Source: Nageia nagi | Lineage: Eukaryota > Pinophyta | DNA length: 64,000 bases | Reading direction: 5' to 3' | Assembly (NCBI GenBank): GCA_050084985.1 | Contig: JBITNC010000001.1 | Span: 196,912,001-196,976,000, forward strand | Part shown: positions 11,311 to 23,110 of the stretch, piece by piece | Position numbering within the stretch: position 1 is the stretch's first letter | How the letters are laid out: each line of letters begins with the position of its first letter | Program-made: the position numbers and the translations under genes | The notes under the pieces: generated by a model | Told to the model about the DNA's origin: nothing | What the model saw: the letters and a program-made list of their open reading frames with translations, nothing else | Databases searched by the model: none

Positions 11311-12470
11311 CCCCTTGCATGCATTTCAGAAAATTAAAGCATAAATAGGATCAGTTGCATGTTGTTTTGGGTTTTATTTTTTCTATTTGCATCCTGTGGA
11401 ATCGAATACTAACTTACTTTGTTTGATTTGTTGCTTTCTTTTATATTTTGTGTTCTCTAGATCGGCACCTATCCTATCAAAGTCAGTAATGATCTCTAAA
11501 AAAATAGGTATGTTTTCTAATCTGACTTGAATACAGTAAGTTAATTATATATACTTAAAATGACAGTCAGTAAAACTATGTGTGATTTCTCTGCTCAGAG
11601 TGCATTTAGGAAATGGGTAGTAAAAGGTTAAATGCATTTGTTATTAATTTATTTTATGTATAATGTTAGGTGTTTATTTTTAATGTTTTGGGTTAAGGGT
11701 ACATTAAAAACTTTTTATCTTGTCTAATTATGCTCTCCCTTTGCACTTCGTGCGATCTAAGGTGATCAGAATAGACTTGATAAGAAGGGATAATTAATTA
11801 TTTTCTTTTCTTTTATTCACATTATCATTAATCTGGTTAATTTATCCACATATAATTACCTCTTACTAAGTCTGCCCTTACCACTCCATTGGAGGTCGAA
11901 GGGATATGTGACTAGTAAGAGGAAGTGATTTACTACATTTAATATCTTTTGGGAGGGTAGTATGCATAAATCTATCTTACTTGTTTAAATGCATTTCATA
12001 AAGGCCTTAAGAAATAATTGAACATTAACAAGTTGGATGTCGCTACCAACCGTTAATTCTTACTTCTTTGTAACCACCGACATAATGCACTTGAAACCAT
12101 AGAGCCAATTACACTTGGAGGTGATGACCAAGGTAACTTTCCTTTAGGTAGGAGTCAAAAAAGAGACTCATCTAGAACCAAGCCAAAAGCCATAGAAACT
12201 TGCAAATGTTAGAATTACCCAACCTACCTTGTTTAACACTTGACTAGTCAAAACAAATTAGGAAAATTAAAAAGATTAAAAAATAAACAACTCATATCGC
12301 TCATGTAATTTAGACATTAAAAATATGCGAAAAAGTTAAAAAGATAAGCACATCGTTAAAAGTAGGCTTGCATATAGGATGTTTGTGCATTAAATTATTT
12401 TCTCGAAAATATAATCTAAAAGATAAAAAATAAAGTTTCTTGTTTACGATGTTTGTTTATGATATTTAAA
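11311..12470 (+). other. 5' leader of Tat element
   Basis: These 1.16 kb between primer site and gag hold no open frame of note. I see no extra upstream ORF like the one in Ogre elements. Confidence 0.7.
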
Positions 12471-14858
12471 ATGGTTCAAACGAGGAGTATGACTGCTAAG
12501 CAAATACGAGAACACCCATTTGAAATACAAGAAATAGATTCAGACAACATGGATTTGATAGAATATTCAGTTAGGAGACCAACTCCTTTAGATGAATCAA
12601 ATTCATGGGTAGTTCATTATGTAGGTAAAAATGATGATTATGATTATAATCAATCTAGATCACAAAGACGAATTATAGATAACCCTATCGCAAGGAATGA
12701 AACACAAGTGTTAGAAGAAGAATTGATTGAAATTCATCATCGCCTAGCTACTCATAGGGGTATTCCTAAGACATCTTTTAGTTTATCGGGAGATGTAGAA
12801 AAAATAGACCAAAAGATTGATAACTTAGAAATTGATGAGGCTAAATCTCGAGCAAGAACTATAGCGGTACCACAGACTGAGCCATATAAAATTAAATATG
12901 AAGGAATCAGTCATCAATTATCAGATGGTCGAAGAGTCAGTTCTTCAATTCAAAATGAGGGATCTTCTTTTTCTTTTGAATTAAGAAGAAAGGAATCATC
13001 AATGAAACAAATGAAAAAATCTTATTCCACAAAAGAAGGATCAAATAGAAGGACATCTAAGTTTAAAATAGAAGAGATACCTTCTTATGAAGAACTACAA
13101 AAATGACAATTATATAAAACAATAGCTGGTAAAAGATTCACGAAAGTATATGCTGAGAATATTAAAAGGGCTGCAGACATGCAATATATCCTAGAGGAAG
13201 AAAAAAGAAAAGCTGATGAACTTAGTAAATTGCAAGAACAAGAGGATAAATTAAAAGAAATGGAAGAGAAATTTCTTAGAGATAAAAGAAAATTTATAGA
13301 ACAAGAACAAGAAAAGAAAAGACTTCATAAAGAGCACGAGATTCAACTTTGTTTACAAGAATTACAACGTAAAGAATTAGAAAATGAAAAGATAAAAAGG
13401 GAACAATATCTACGTATGGAGAAAGAAAAACAAAGACAATGGGATGAATATCAAAGAATAAGACATTTAAAACCAAAAACTCCTGAAGGAAGTCAAATAG
13501 AAAGATATCGAGATCCTTATATAGATAGACAAGAAGTGCTGGATAGAGAGGCAACCATTTTATTACAAAAGGAAATGGAAAAGGAATCAGAACTTCAAAG
13601 ATTATATGATAAACAAAAGTGAGATTCTATTAAAAGTTGGGTTGAACAAACCCAAAATCAAGCAAGGCTACCTAATTATAAGGGAAGAGACCTACATGAA
13701 AAAGGGATACCTCAAAAACCTCCTAGAATTCCTATTCTGCGAAAACATTCACCTCTTAAAATATTACCTCCACCACCATCAGAAATTCCTTCTAACTATG
13801 AGTCTTATATTTCAAGATCAATTTCGAAAAAAGATCCAAATACTCGAAGACATCATAGGCATACTCAAGGTCATAGAACTGATAAAAAATTAGAAAATTT
13901 TATGAAGGATTTTATAAATCGAGAAATGAATGTTCAAGGACTTCAAAAGTTAAATTATAAGAATATTTGCAATGAGCCTATTCATCCAAGTGTTCCAAAA
14001 AAGAAACTACCACATAGGTTTGAATTTCCTAAAATAGAGCCCTTTAAAGGAAGAGAGGACCCCAAAGAACACTTGAGGAAATTTACATTTTCTAGTTATC
14101 AGATAGCCAATGATGATTCATTAATGTTACGTATATTTCCTATGACACTCGTAGGTCAAGCTTTGGATTGGTATAATAGTTTACCTATGCATAATTTATA
14201 TACGTTCGAACAATTGGCTAATCAATTTCTTGAACATTTTAGAATTAATATTAAAGAAAAATCTTCAATTATAGATCTTACAAGATTGCAACAATTTCCT
14301 GATGAAACCATACAAGATTACATCTCAAGATGGCGGGCTATACTCACTAGTATGCCTTATACAATACCACAAGAAGAATTGGTTAAATTATTTAGCCAAA
14401 GTTGTTTAAGACCAATAGCTAGTGTTCTCCAAATTCAACAGCATAAAACTTTTGAGGAAGCTATTGCTCAGGCAGTAGTTATAGAAAGAGTTAAAATTCA
14501 AGATGGAGAGTTAAAACTTAAGAAAAAAGAATACAAAAAAGGTAATCAAAATGAGAACATTAGTAAACAACCACAAAACAATCAAATAGCTACAACAAAA
14601 AATTGTGGTCCTTCTTCAAAACTAGAAGAAAGTGCTGAACCTAAACCTAAAAGAAACTTTACTCCATTATCAGAATCATTAGCCGAAATACTTAAAAAAT
14701 TATGTGATAATGGTATGATTACATTACCTGATATAAAGCCTGAAAATCCTAATGCTAAAGAAAGTAAATGGTATAAGGAGAATGAATTTTGTGCTTATCA
14801 TAGACAAAAGGGACATAACACAAATAAATGTCGAACTTTATAGCACAAAATTCAAGAC
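12471..14858 (+). pseudogene. Tat element gag
   Basis: Gag forms the virus-like particle and packages element RNA. The best start is the ATG at 12471 (MVQTRSMTAKQ), which resembles gag starts of plant gypsy elements; an in-frame ATG also lies at 12453. A long Lys/Glu/Arg-rich coiled-coil-like segment (about 13110-13620) is followed by a retrotransposon gag domain at about 14020-14440, with motifs GREDPKEHL, GQALDWYNSLP and FEQLANQF. A zinc-knuckle-like CAYHRQKGHNTNKC lies near 14790. In-frame stops are TGA at 13104 and 13620 and TAG at 14841; all can come from CGA or CAG by one C-to-T. The frame runs on into pol without a shift. Confidence 0.9.
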
Positions 14859-15780
14859 TTGATAGATAGTCGAAAGATAGATGTGGATAATCCTGTTGTG
14901 TCTTCAAATCAAAATTTAGGGATATATCAAAATCCTTTACCCTCACATCAGGCTAATAACGTGGCAACTATCCCAAATCAACTGAACTATACAGGGGATA
15001 ATAAGGATATACCATTTATAGGAACCATAGATGATTCAATACATATGATTGGTATAGCCACAAGAGCACAACAATATCAGAATAAATAGGATAATCCTTG
15101 AAAAAATCAATCGACATCAAACCCAATTAATATACAACCTATACCTCCTCCGCTGCAACCTAAAGTTTCAATAAAAGGTGTTCTTCAACGATAGTTAAAA
15201 ATGTCTCCAGTAAAGATGACTTTATTTGAATTATTACAACAGTCTGAGAGTTATAGGGAAGCTATGAATCAAATTCTACAAGAAATTCAAGTGGATATCA
15301 GTAATCCCAATAACTTCATTTCAATAGTTGAAAGTTTGAGAATATCTCAACTACCTAGTATCACCTTCTACGAACAAGAAAGATTAAATAACAATGGACC
15401 AGGCGGACTTGATCCACCCTTACATATAATTGGTAATGTAGATGGAAAATTATTTAAAATAATTTTAATATATGAGGGTTCAGCCATAAATATAATTTCA
15501 GATGCTGCATATAAAAAGTTGAATTTACCAGAATCAATTATCTTAGCTCCTTCTTTGCAAATTAGAGCTTTTAATGATGCAGTGTGTTCAACTCTGGGAT
15601 CAATAGTGCTGCCAATTACAGTAGGTGCTAAAACTGTCCAAACATTATTACATATAATTGAAGGAAATATTATACAATATAATGTTCTTTTAGGATGTCC
15701 ATGGATTAGAGAAATGCAATGTGTTCCATAAACTTATCATGGATGTTTAAAGTACATCTATAAGGATAAAGTTCATTGTG
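14859..15780 (+). pseudogene. Tat element aspartic protease region
   Basis: The same frame as gag continues. Stops at 15087 (TAG), 15099 (TGA), 15192 (TAG) and 15729 (TAA) break it. The protease lies at about 15400-15720: GKLFKIILIYEGSAINIIS corresponds to the flap-proximal active-site strand, where retropepsins have Asp-Ser/Gly-Gly. Here the catalytic Asp position reads Tyr (TAT), so the enzyme would be inactive even without the stops. The later block YNVLLGCPWI matches the conserved 'Y-ILGRPWL' of plant Ty3 proteases. It would have cut the Gag-Pol polyprotein. Confidence 0.8.
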
Positions 15781-17249
15781 TGTTTAAAGACCCAGATCCT
15801 TATTCACATTGTAACTTAATTTTTGATACAAATGAAGTGACATTACCATCTCCTAATCTATCGACTATATTAATGAACGAAAATATGAATCAATTTGAAG
15901 TCATAGAAGTAAAAAAGGATATGGTTATACAAGATAAAGATGCTTGGGAAAAAGTTGCTAAAACTTTAAATGAAAAGCATGGAGCATCTTCATCAAAATA
16001 GGTAAATACTACATATAATGATAACAATGATAACTCATCCGATGTATATCCAGTAAAGATTAAAATTAGGGATTTAGGGATGGGGGAATATGATATAGAT
16101 GATGTGATATTTAATATACCTTCATCACAAGAAGCGGGTAGATTATCTGAATCATCCAATGTGATTGGACAAATAGTGCCTTTAGGTGAAATACCTAATC
16201 AAACAATGTTTGTTTATGCGGGAATAGTAGATCCTATATCAACAATATCCAATCAAATATATGAAGGATATTTCAATAATGATATGAAATATTTATCGCC
16301 ATGTTCAAGAACATTTGTCTTAAACTATTTTAACAAATGTAATTCGCAAGGATGAGGATTGGGTCGATATGAACAAGGTCCCCGAGAAATAATTGAATTA
16401 CAATATCAAGATCCCACTGATAAAAGTGGATTAGGCTATAAGAATGGATATAAAAATCTTGATAAATTAGGAAATTTGGAAGAAGAAAATTTGGATTATA
16501 ATGAAGAGATTTTAGAAAAAGAATCCATAGTACAAGCAAGTATTGATGTAAGAGAAGAACTATTAAGTGCAATGGATGTCTTAGAAGGGGTCAAAGTGCT
16601 TTTCATAAATAATATTGAATCACCTCGAAACCATTCATGCTCATCAAGTGATGTACAAGAAAAAATAAATAAAAATGTCGAATCATCAATCAGTTCATGT
16701 TTCGATATACCATCGGTGAATATGGTTATAATAAAAGAAAATGATGTTGAAGATCAAAATAGTGAACAAATAGATGAAGCCAACAAAAATCATGATTTAA
16801 TCAAAATAATAGCCGATACTCCTACAGATGAAATAATTGCCGATTTTTCTCTTGTATCATCCAATCCTTTGGTACACGAATTCAAAAACATAGATTACAT
16901 ATTTGATGCCTATGAAAGTCAAATATGCACAAATGAACAAAATCAAGAATATGATGAAGAATATAGTATTAATGATAATGGTTGGATACCGGTACCGAAT
17001 CAATTAGAAGAAGGGTCGCATATGCTTACTGAAAAGGTCTTAGAAATAAATATCAGTAATGATCCTAAGAATCCTAAAATAATTCAATTAGGTGAAAATC
17101 TCACGGAAACTGAACAAGAAGAGATTATAGCCTTATTAAAAGAACAAGAAAAGGTATTCGCATGGTCATATGCGAACATGCCTGGAATAGACCCTAAACT
17201 AGTAGTGCATAATTTAGCCTTAAAGTCTAATGCTAAACCCGTTAAATAG
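15781..17249 (+). pseudogene. Tat element protease-RT linker
   Basis: About 490 codons in the gag-pol frame lie between protease and RT, broken at 15999 (TAG), 16353 (TGA) and 17247 (TAG). It is acidic and Asn/Ile-rich, with a glycine patch at 16340-16450 ('GLGRYEQGPREI') like the G-patch-type motif often found in this linker of Tat elements. The last part (KEQEKVFAWSYANMPGIDPK, about 17139-17198) is the conserved segment just before RT. Confidence 0.8.
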
Positions 17250-17880
17250 AAATTACGTAAAATGCATCCTACTATAGCATTAATGGTAAAAGAAGAACTT
17301 CAAAAATTATTAGAAGCTAAATTTATACAACCTATAGATTATTCGGATTGGATATCTAATATGGTACCTGTGAAAAAACCAAGTGGAAAAATACGAATAT
17401 GCACAGATTTTCATGATCTTAACAAAGCTTGTCCCAAAGATGATTTCCCTCTACCTAACATTGATAGCTTGGTAGATTCGATAGCAGGACATGATATGCT
17501 ATCATTAATGGACGGCTTTTCCGGTTATAATCAAATAAAAATAGCTCTTGAAGATCAACATAAAATAGCTTTTATAACTCCGTGGGGTATCTTTTGTTAT
17601 AAAGTAATGCCTTTTGGATTAAAGAATGCTGGGGCAACTTATCAAAGGGCTATGACTTATATATTCCATGATTATATGCACGACATAGTAGAAGATTATG
17701 TTGATGATTTGTTGGTTAGATACAAACATCGAATAGAACATGGAAAAGACCTAATTAAAGTTTTGGATAGACTATTAGAACATAAAGTAAGATTAAATCC
17801 AAAAAAGTATGTTTTTGGTGTAACTTCGGGAAAACTACTAGGATTTATTGTGTCTCGATGAGGGATTGAAATAGATCCTA
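17250..17880 (+). pseudogene. Tat element reverse transcriptase
   Basis: RT copies element RNA into cDNA. Visible RT blocks in order: KMHPTIALMVKEELQKLLEA, VPVKKPSGKIRICTDFHDLN, LSLMDGFSGYNQI with the first catalytic Asp, TPWGIFCYKVMPFGLKNAGA, and YVDD at 17697-17708 with the catalytic Asp pair. TAG at 17247 replaces a codon just before the first block and TGA at 17859 lies in the thumb. Catalytic residues are intact, so loss is by nonsense change only. Confidence 0.95.
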
Positions 17881-18590
17881 ATAAAGTGAAGGCAGTTGTA
17901 GATATGCCACCTCCCGCAAATCTTAAATAATTATAGAGTTTACAGGGTAAGTTACAAGCCATTAGAAGATTTATAGCTCAACTTTCTGATAAATGTAAAC
18001 CATTTACAAAGTTATTAAAAAAGGGGATAACATACCATTGGGGCAAAGAGCAACAAGAGGCATTTGATGAAATTAAAAGATATTTATTATCGCCTCCTGT
18101 CTTAAGTCCACCAAGAAAAAATGTACCTTTTTTATTATATATTTCTGCTACTGAAACAGCCTTAGGGACAATGCTTGCTCAAAGGAATGAACACAATAAA
18201 GAGCAAGCTATATACTATTTGAGTAGAACCCTAGTGAGCTACGAGATTAAGTATATATATTTGGAAAAATTATGTCTTGCCATCATTTTTGCTACTAAAA
18301 AACTTTGACATTATATGCTTAACCATACAACATATGTCATTTCTAAAGTAGATCCATTGAAATATATGATGAATAAAACTTATCAAAATTCAAGAACTAT
18401 AAAGTGGATAATGTACTTAACTGAATTTGATTTACATTTTATTGGACAAAAGTCAATAAAAGGGCAAGTAATTGCTGATTATCTCACTGAGGCCCCATTG
18501 CAAGATGATAAACCACTTGTTGTTGAATTACCCGATGATGGAGTATTTCAATTAGATGAAATCGAAATACCTGTAGAACCTGAAAATGAT
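17881..18590 (+). pseudogene. Tat element RNase H (RT-linked)
   Basis: The connection (AIRRFIAQLSDKCKPFTKLL) and RT-linked RNase H follow in frame: FLLYISATETALGTMLAQ, IYYLSRTLVSYE, then KLCLAIIFATKKL. TAA at 17928, TAG at 17934 and TGA at 18306 interrupt it. The degenerate Asp/Glu pattern (YISAT in place of a catalytic Asp position) fits the known tendency of the RT-linked RNase H to decay in Tat elements that carry a second RNase H. It ends with a HFIGQKSIKGQVIADYLTEA tether-like segment. Confidence 0.85.
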
Positions 18591-19046
18591 TGGGACATGA
18601 CAATACATTTTGATGGCTCTCGATGTGAACAAGGTGGTGGAGCAGGTGTTGTATTCATAACACCACAAGGTATCCCTATACCTTATTCATTTAAACTAAA
18701 ATTCCCTTGTACTAATAATAATGCAGAATATGAAGCTTTGATATTAGCATTAAGAATTGCTATTAAATTAAACCTCAAAAGAATAAAGCTTATTAGAGAC
18801 TCTTTACTCATTGTAAATCAAGTGAAAGGAATTTATCAATGTAAAGAGCCTTTATTTCAAAAGTATAAAGAGTTAGTTGAGAAATTATTAAAATCCTTTG
18901 ATCAATTTAATATAGAAGCAGCACCAAGATCATCTAATAGATTTGCAGATGCTATGGCTTCTATTGGATCTCTCATCCCAAAGGATCCTAAACAATCTTC
19001 CATTCAAGTTGAGATAATTCAATTACCTCAATCATCCTTACAATAG
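18591..19046 (+). pseudogene. Tat element second, archaeal-type RNase H (aRNH)
   Basis: This domain removes the RNA strand of the RNA-DNA hybrid. The blocks are TIHFDGSRCEQGGGAGVVFI (first catalytic Asp), NNNAEYEALILALRIA (catalytic Glu), KLIRDSLLIVNQVKG (Asp) and RSSNRFADAMASIGSLI (final Asp). All four acidic positions are present. A second RNase H here marks the Tat lineage. TAG at 19044 closes the stretch. Confidence 0.92.
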
Positions 19047-20357
19047 GAAGATGAAGCAAAAAGTGTACTAAATATTGATATAAATGATAAAGATAATTGG
19101 TATAAAGAATTGATAGACTTTTTAAAATTTGGAAATCTTCCTGCAAACCTTAATAAATCAACATGATGAGCTTTTAAAATTAAAGCAACTAAGTATTTTT
19201 TGTTAGGGGACATTTTACATCGACGAAATTTTAATGGTATTTTACTCAGATGTCTTGAATGGAATGATGTTAAAAAGGCTATATCTTCTGCTCATGATGG
19301 AATATGTGGAGAACATTTTAATGGGGTTGCAATTGTAAAACAGTTAATACGAATGGGATATTATTGGCCTACTATGGAAAAGGATTGTTGTGAATATATT
19401 AAAAAGTGCTTTAAATGTCAACAATACTCTCATTTATTTTCACAACCGTCTCAGGAGCTACATCCTATACAATCACTTTGGCCATTTTCTAAATGGGCAT
19501 TAGATTTAATAGGAAAAATTACACCTACCTCTTCTGGTGGACATAAGTTCATAATTACAGTGATTGAATATTTTACCAAATGGGTAGAGGCCATTCCCAT
19601 GAATTCCACTATGGATGCACGAATCGTTGAGTTTATAGAAAATTATATTATATGTAGATTCGGTATACCGAACCAATTAATTATGGACAATGGAAATAAT
19701 TTTAAAAATAAAGATGTAAAATGTATATGTGACAAGTATAAAATTAAACAAAGTTTCTCCACTCCTTATTATCCACAAGGTAATGGACAGGCAGAAGCAA
19801 CTAACAAAACTATCCGGAACATCTTAGCAAAAATAGTAAATGATTCTCATAAAGATTGGCATATGTAAATACCAAAAGCCTTATGGGCTTATCGTACTAG
19901 TGTATGCACTCCCAGTGGGGCAACGCCATTCTCTTTAGTTTATGGAATAGAAGCCATCCTACCTATAGAGCTTGAGATACCATCTCTTAGAGTAAATCTA
20001 AGTGAGCAAAATGCTGACGAAGAAGCAAGACAAACTCGCTTAGACCAGTTATTGCTTTTAGATGAAAAATGTATTAATGCTTTAGAGCACATGCGTGTTT
20101 ATCAGAGAAGGATAAAATGAGCCTTTGATAAAAGGGCTCTAATTCGTGAATTTGAAATAGGTGATTTGGTTTTAAAAGAAAATCAACAAACTTCACGAAT
20201 AGAACGACAGCTTAGAGATAAGTTTGCTCCGAATTGGTTAGGACCATACATCATTAAGAAAAAATTCGGTAGAGGAACTTATCATTTATCAGATTTAGAA
20301 GGAAATGAAGAACATGAACCTATAAACATCATGCATCTTCGACCTTTCTATACATAA
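19047..20357 (+). pseudogene. Tat element integrase and end of pol
   Basis: Integrase inserts the cDNA. After two adjacent TGA codons at 19164 and 19167 comes an H2C2 zinc finger (about 19280-19420: HDGICGEHF, GYYWPTM, CFKCQQ). The core has WALDLIG (Asp, 19503), MDNGNNF (Asp, 19686) and GQAEATN (Glu, 19794), with 35 residues between the second Asp and Glu, so D,D(35)E is intact. Later stops are TAA at 19866 and TGA at 20118. The C-terminal GDLVLKE...APNWLGPYIIKK...HLRPFY segment ends at the natural TAA 20355. No chromodomain is seen. Confidence 0.93.
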
Positions 20358-20471
20358 AAAAAAAAACAATGTGTGTGTACATTAGTTTTCTTTCATTTTA
20401 TTTGATTATTAAAATAATAGATAAATAAAAGTATTAATATTTGTCAAGTGTTAATAATTAAAATAGAAAAA

Positions 20472-21677
20472 ATGAATTTGGCAATGGAATCTGCTGAAGG
20501 TAGCATAATGCCACCACAAGTACGATTGCCACCATCGAGATATCTAGGTGATTTCACGTTAACATATTTACGACATACATTTGATTTTAATCTTTTGAAT
20601 CATTTACAATTGACTATTTATGAGCAATATGAAACAACATTTAATATGTTTTGTGCTAGGAATAATGATTGGGGAGTCATTTTGTGTGGAGATGAAGTAA
20701 GCATTATTTTAGATCCACCAATCTTTTTCACCCATATGGAAAGAATATCACAAAGAATAATGGATTTCTGTTTACAATGGCCTTATGGAATACCAAAGAT
20801 TGTCATAAATTGTCAATTAACTGAGTATTCACTCCTTTTAGCTAGAATGAAATGCATTAAACAATTATTAAAAAGCCTAGAATGGATGGATGAAATCCTA
20901 CATTATTTACCTCATAAAAGGGTGATTTATGATTTTTCAAATACCTTTGTGGCTTGTCCTCCTAGAACATCACAACAACAATATTATAGGTAGATTAACA
21001 GATGCTCTCGCATGCAAATGCGACACACAATTTGGGAACAAAAGTTAGTGAAAAGGCAAGCTTTGCGTATTAATGAACTTAAAATGATAAGTCAAATAAA
21101 GGTTAGAAATGAGATCATTGAAAGATTATCAAAAGAAAGTAGAGTACAGAATAATGGAAATTATTTTCCAGGATTCGAAAATAGGTATGATAAAGATTTG
21201 TTTATGAAATTCATTCGTAACGTTCCTACTTCTTTATATTCAAACATCTTTTCCATACCTATTGAAATTCAACAAAAACTGGCTTTGACATTTTATAATA
21301 CATGCGAATCTTACGGTTGGGAGGTCAAAATAAATAGATCTTAGGTTATTGTTTGTATCGACGCACTTGAACTATGGTGTTCTCCTAAATCAGAATATGA
21401 TCTAATGACATATTTCTATCTCCTGTGGCCCACAGAAAAGCCTAAAATCATAATTGATTGTACTTACAACCGAACTTTAAGATATCGAGAACGAACCATC
21501 TTCATCGCCCAAACTGTGGCTTTCGAACATTTAGATTATTGTGTTCCTGAAATTTGTCATAATCAAGTGATATTAGACTTTAGTTTTTTGTTTAGCTCAA
21601 CATATTGCTCATTTAATCCTTCGGTGGTTCAGACTCGATTTGAATGTGTCACAAATAGATTTCCTAGAAATTCATAA
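20472..21677 (+). pseudogene. Extra 3' ORF with internally duplicated module, function unknown
   Basis: About 400 codons follow pol after a ~115-bp gap, in the same register. The first good start is the ATG at 20472 (MNLAMESAEG). TAG at 20991 and 21342 are the only internal stops; the end is TAA at 21675. The protein has two diverged copies of one module. Residues encoded at 20667-20813 and 21315-21461 align without gaps over 49 positions (13 identical), sharing W-x-V near the start, the block F-x-L-x-WP-x(3)-PKI-x-I-x-C, and about 35 residues on V-I-x-DFS. A basic, helical-looking linker joins them. I see no signal peptide, membrane segment or known enzyme motif, and it does not look like an envelope protein. 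I do not recognise the family. Confidence 0.75.
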
Positions 21678-22247
21678 AAAAACAAAAAAATAAAATCCTA
21701 AAAAATTTGAAAAAATCATAAAATCCTAAAAAAAATTTGAAAAATCATAAAATCCTAAAAAATTTGAAAAAATCATAAAACACATAAAAATTTATAAAAT
21801 TATAAAATCTACCTAGATGGAAACATCTAGAGGTCACTTGGCAATAGGGTGCCCTGCCCTTGTATGATGTAAATATATGTTGCATGTCATTGTAACAGTG
21901 ATTATCTAGTAAACGTGTTATGTATGAGGTGCCCTGTCCTTGTATGATGTAAATAAATGTTGCATGTCATCATAACAGTGATTATCTAGTAAATGTGTAA
22001 TGTATGAAAAGGTTATCTTAGAATAATCTCCTTGTTATCACTACATTCACTTTATCCTTTCTTTCATAAAGAAATGACATACCCTAGATGATAGAAAAAC
22101 ATAAAATTTATATGTTTGAAGAAAAATCAAAAACTCCAAAACACTTAATACATTAAGGAATTCGAAGAAAATTTGGATGAAATTATTTGAGAAACATTAA
22201 GAGTGAAACATTACATATCTATCTTATTATTCGTTTCCCCCCCCGAA

Positions 22248-22323
22248 CCCAAGAATCATTTGGTAAAAAAAAAAAAAAGGGATATAAAAAAAAAAAAAAT
22301 TAAATTTATCAATGATTCTTGGG
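22248..22323. repeat. 13-bp perfect inverted repeat around A-rich loop
   Basis: CCCAAGAATCATT at 22248-22260 pairs with AATGATTCTTGGG at 22311-22323. The 50-nt loop is mostly A runs. A C8 run lies just upstream. Confidence 0.7.
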
Positions 22324-22744
22324 TGATTACAATATCCTCTACCGGGGCTATGGACGCCTGACTGGCAGTAGAGCAAGGTTGTAGTGGGATCAAGGTGGTT
22401 AAGCAACTTTCTATGGACCTCTATGTGTTTCATATGGATGTATTAGCTCATTAATGTTTCTGAGATAATTCCATGTCAAATGATCTAAGAAGGGAAATGA
22501 ATGTCACTACACACACACGGAGTTTTAGGTTTTTTATCAACATATAATAATATTATTTGATATCATCTTAGGTTGTTAAATCTTGAAATAAAGAAAGATA
22601 AGGTAGATATTATAATAACTTGGTTATTAATTCAAAGGTCACTTAATCTTTTTGTTATAATGAATATCTTTCATATTATATAATTTGTTGGTGTTTAGGA
22701 TCATTCATTTCATGTTGTTAAAACCATTTTGCACTATTAGACAT

Positions 22745-23110
22745 CTTACCTTTGAACATTATTAAAATAGCTTTTCTTTGGAAAGGATAATAATGATTCT
22801 TTATTGTTCCCCTGACCAAGATAAAGTTAATGTTCATATACATTCCTAAAAGTCACCATTGTTTTATGTCAAACCATGTTTTCAAAATACCTATTACCTT
22901 TGAACATTATTAAAATTGCTTTTCTTTGGAAAGGATAAGAATGGTTCTTTATTGTTCCCCTGACCAAGATAAAGTTAATGTTCATATGCATCCATATATC
23001 ATTAGTCTCCATTACCTTTGAACATTATTAAAATTTGCTTTTCTTTAGGAAAGATAAGAATGATTAGTTAATTGTTCTCTTGACCAAGATAAAGGTAATG
23101 TTCATAACAT
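22745..23110 (+). repeat. Three-copy module in Tat 3' region
   Basis: 'acctttgaacattattaaaa' followed by 'cttttctttggaaaggataa' and 'gaccaagataaag.taatgt' (each with small variants) occurs near 22748, 22888 and 23009, spacing about 140 and 121 bp. Confidence 0.8.

Noticed and set aside
13294-13554. 86-codon minus-strand frame in gag
   Set aside because: It is antisense to the Lys/Glu-rich coiled-coil part of gag, whose composition makes open antisense frames likely.
13606-13893. 95-codon plus-strand frame in gag
   Set aside because: It is in a different register from gag; the gag frame reads through with a single TGA and joins the blocks before and after.
20472-21677. Reading the extra Tat ORF as an envelope-like gene
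   Set aside because: No signal peptide, no C-terminal membrane anchor and no glycoprotein-like features are visible, so position alone is not enough.
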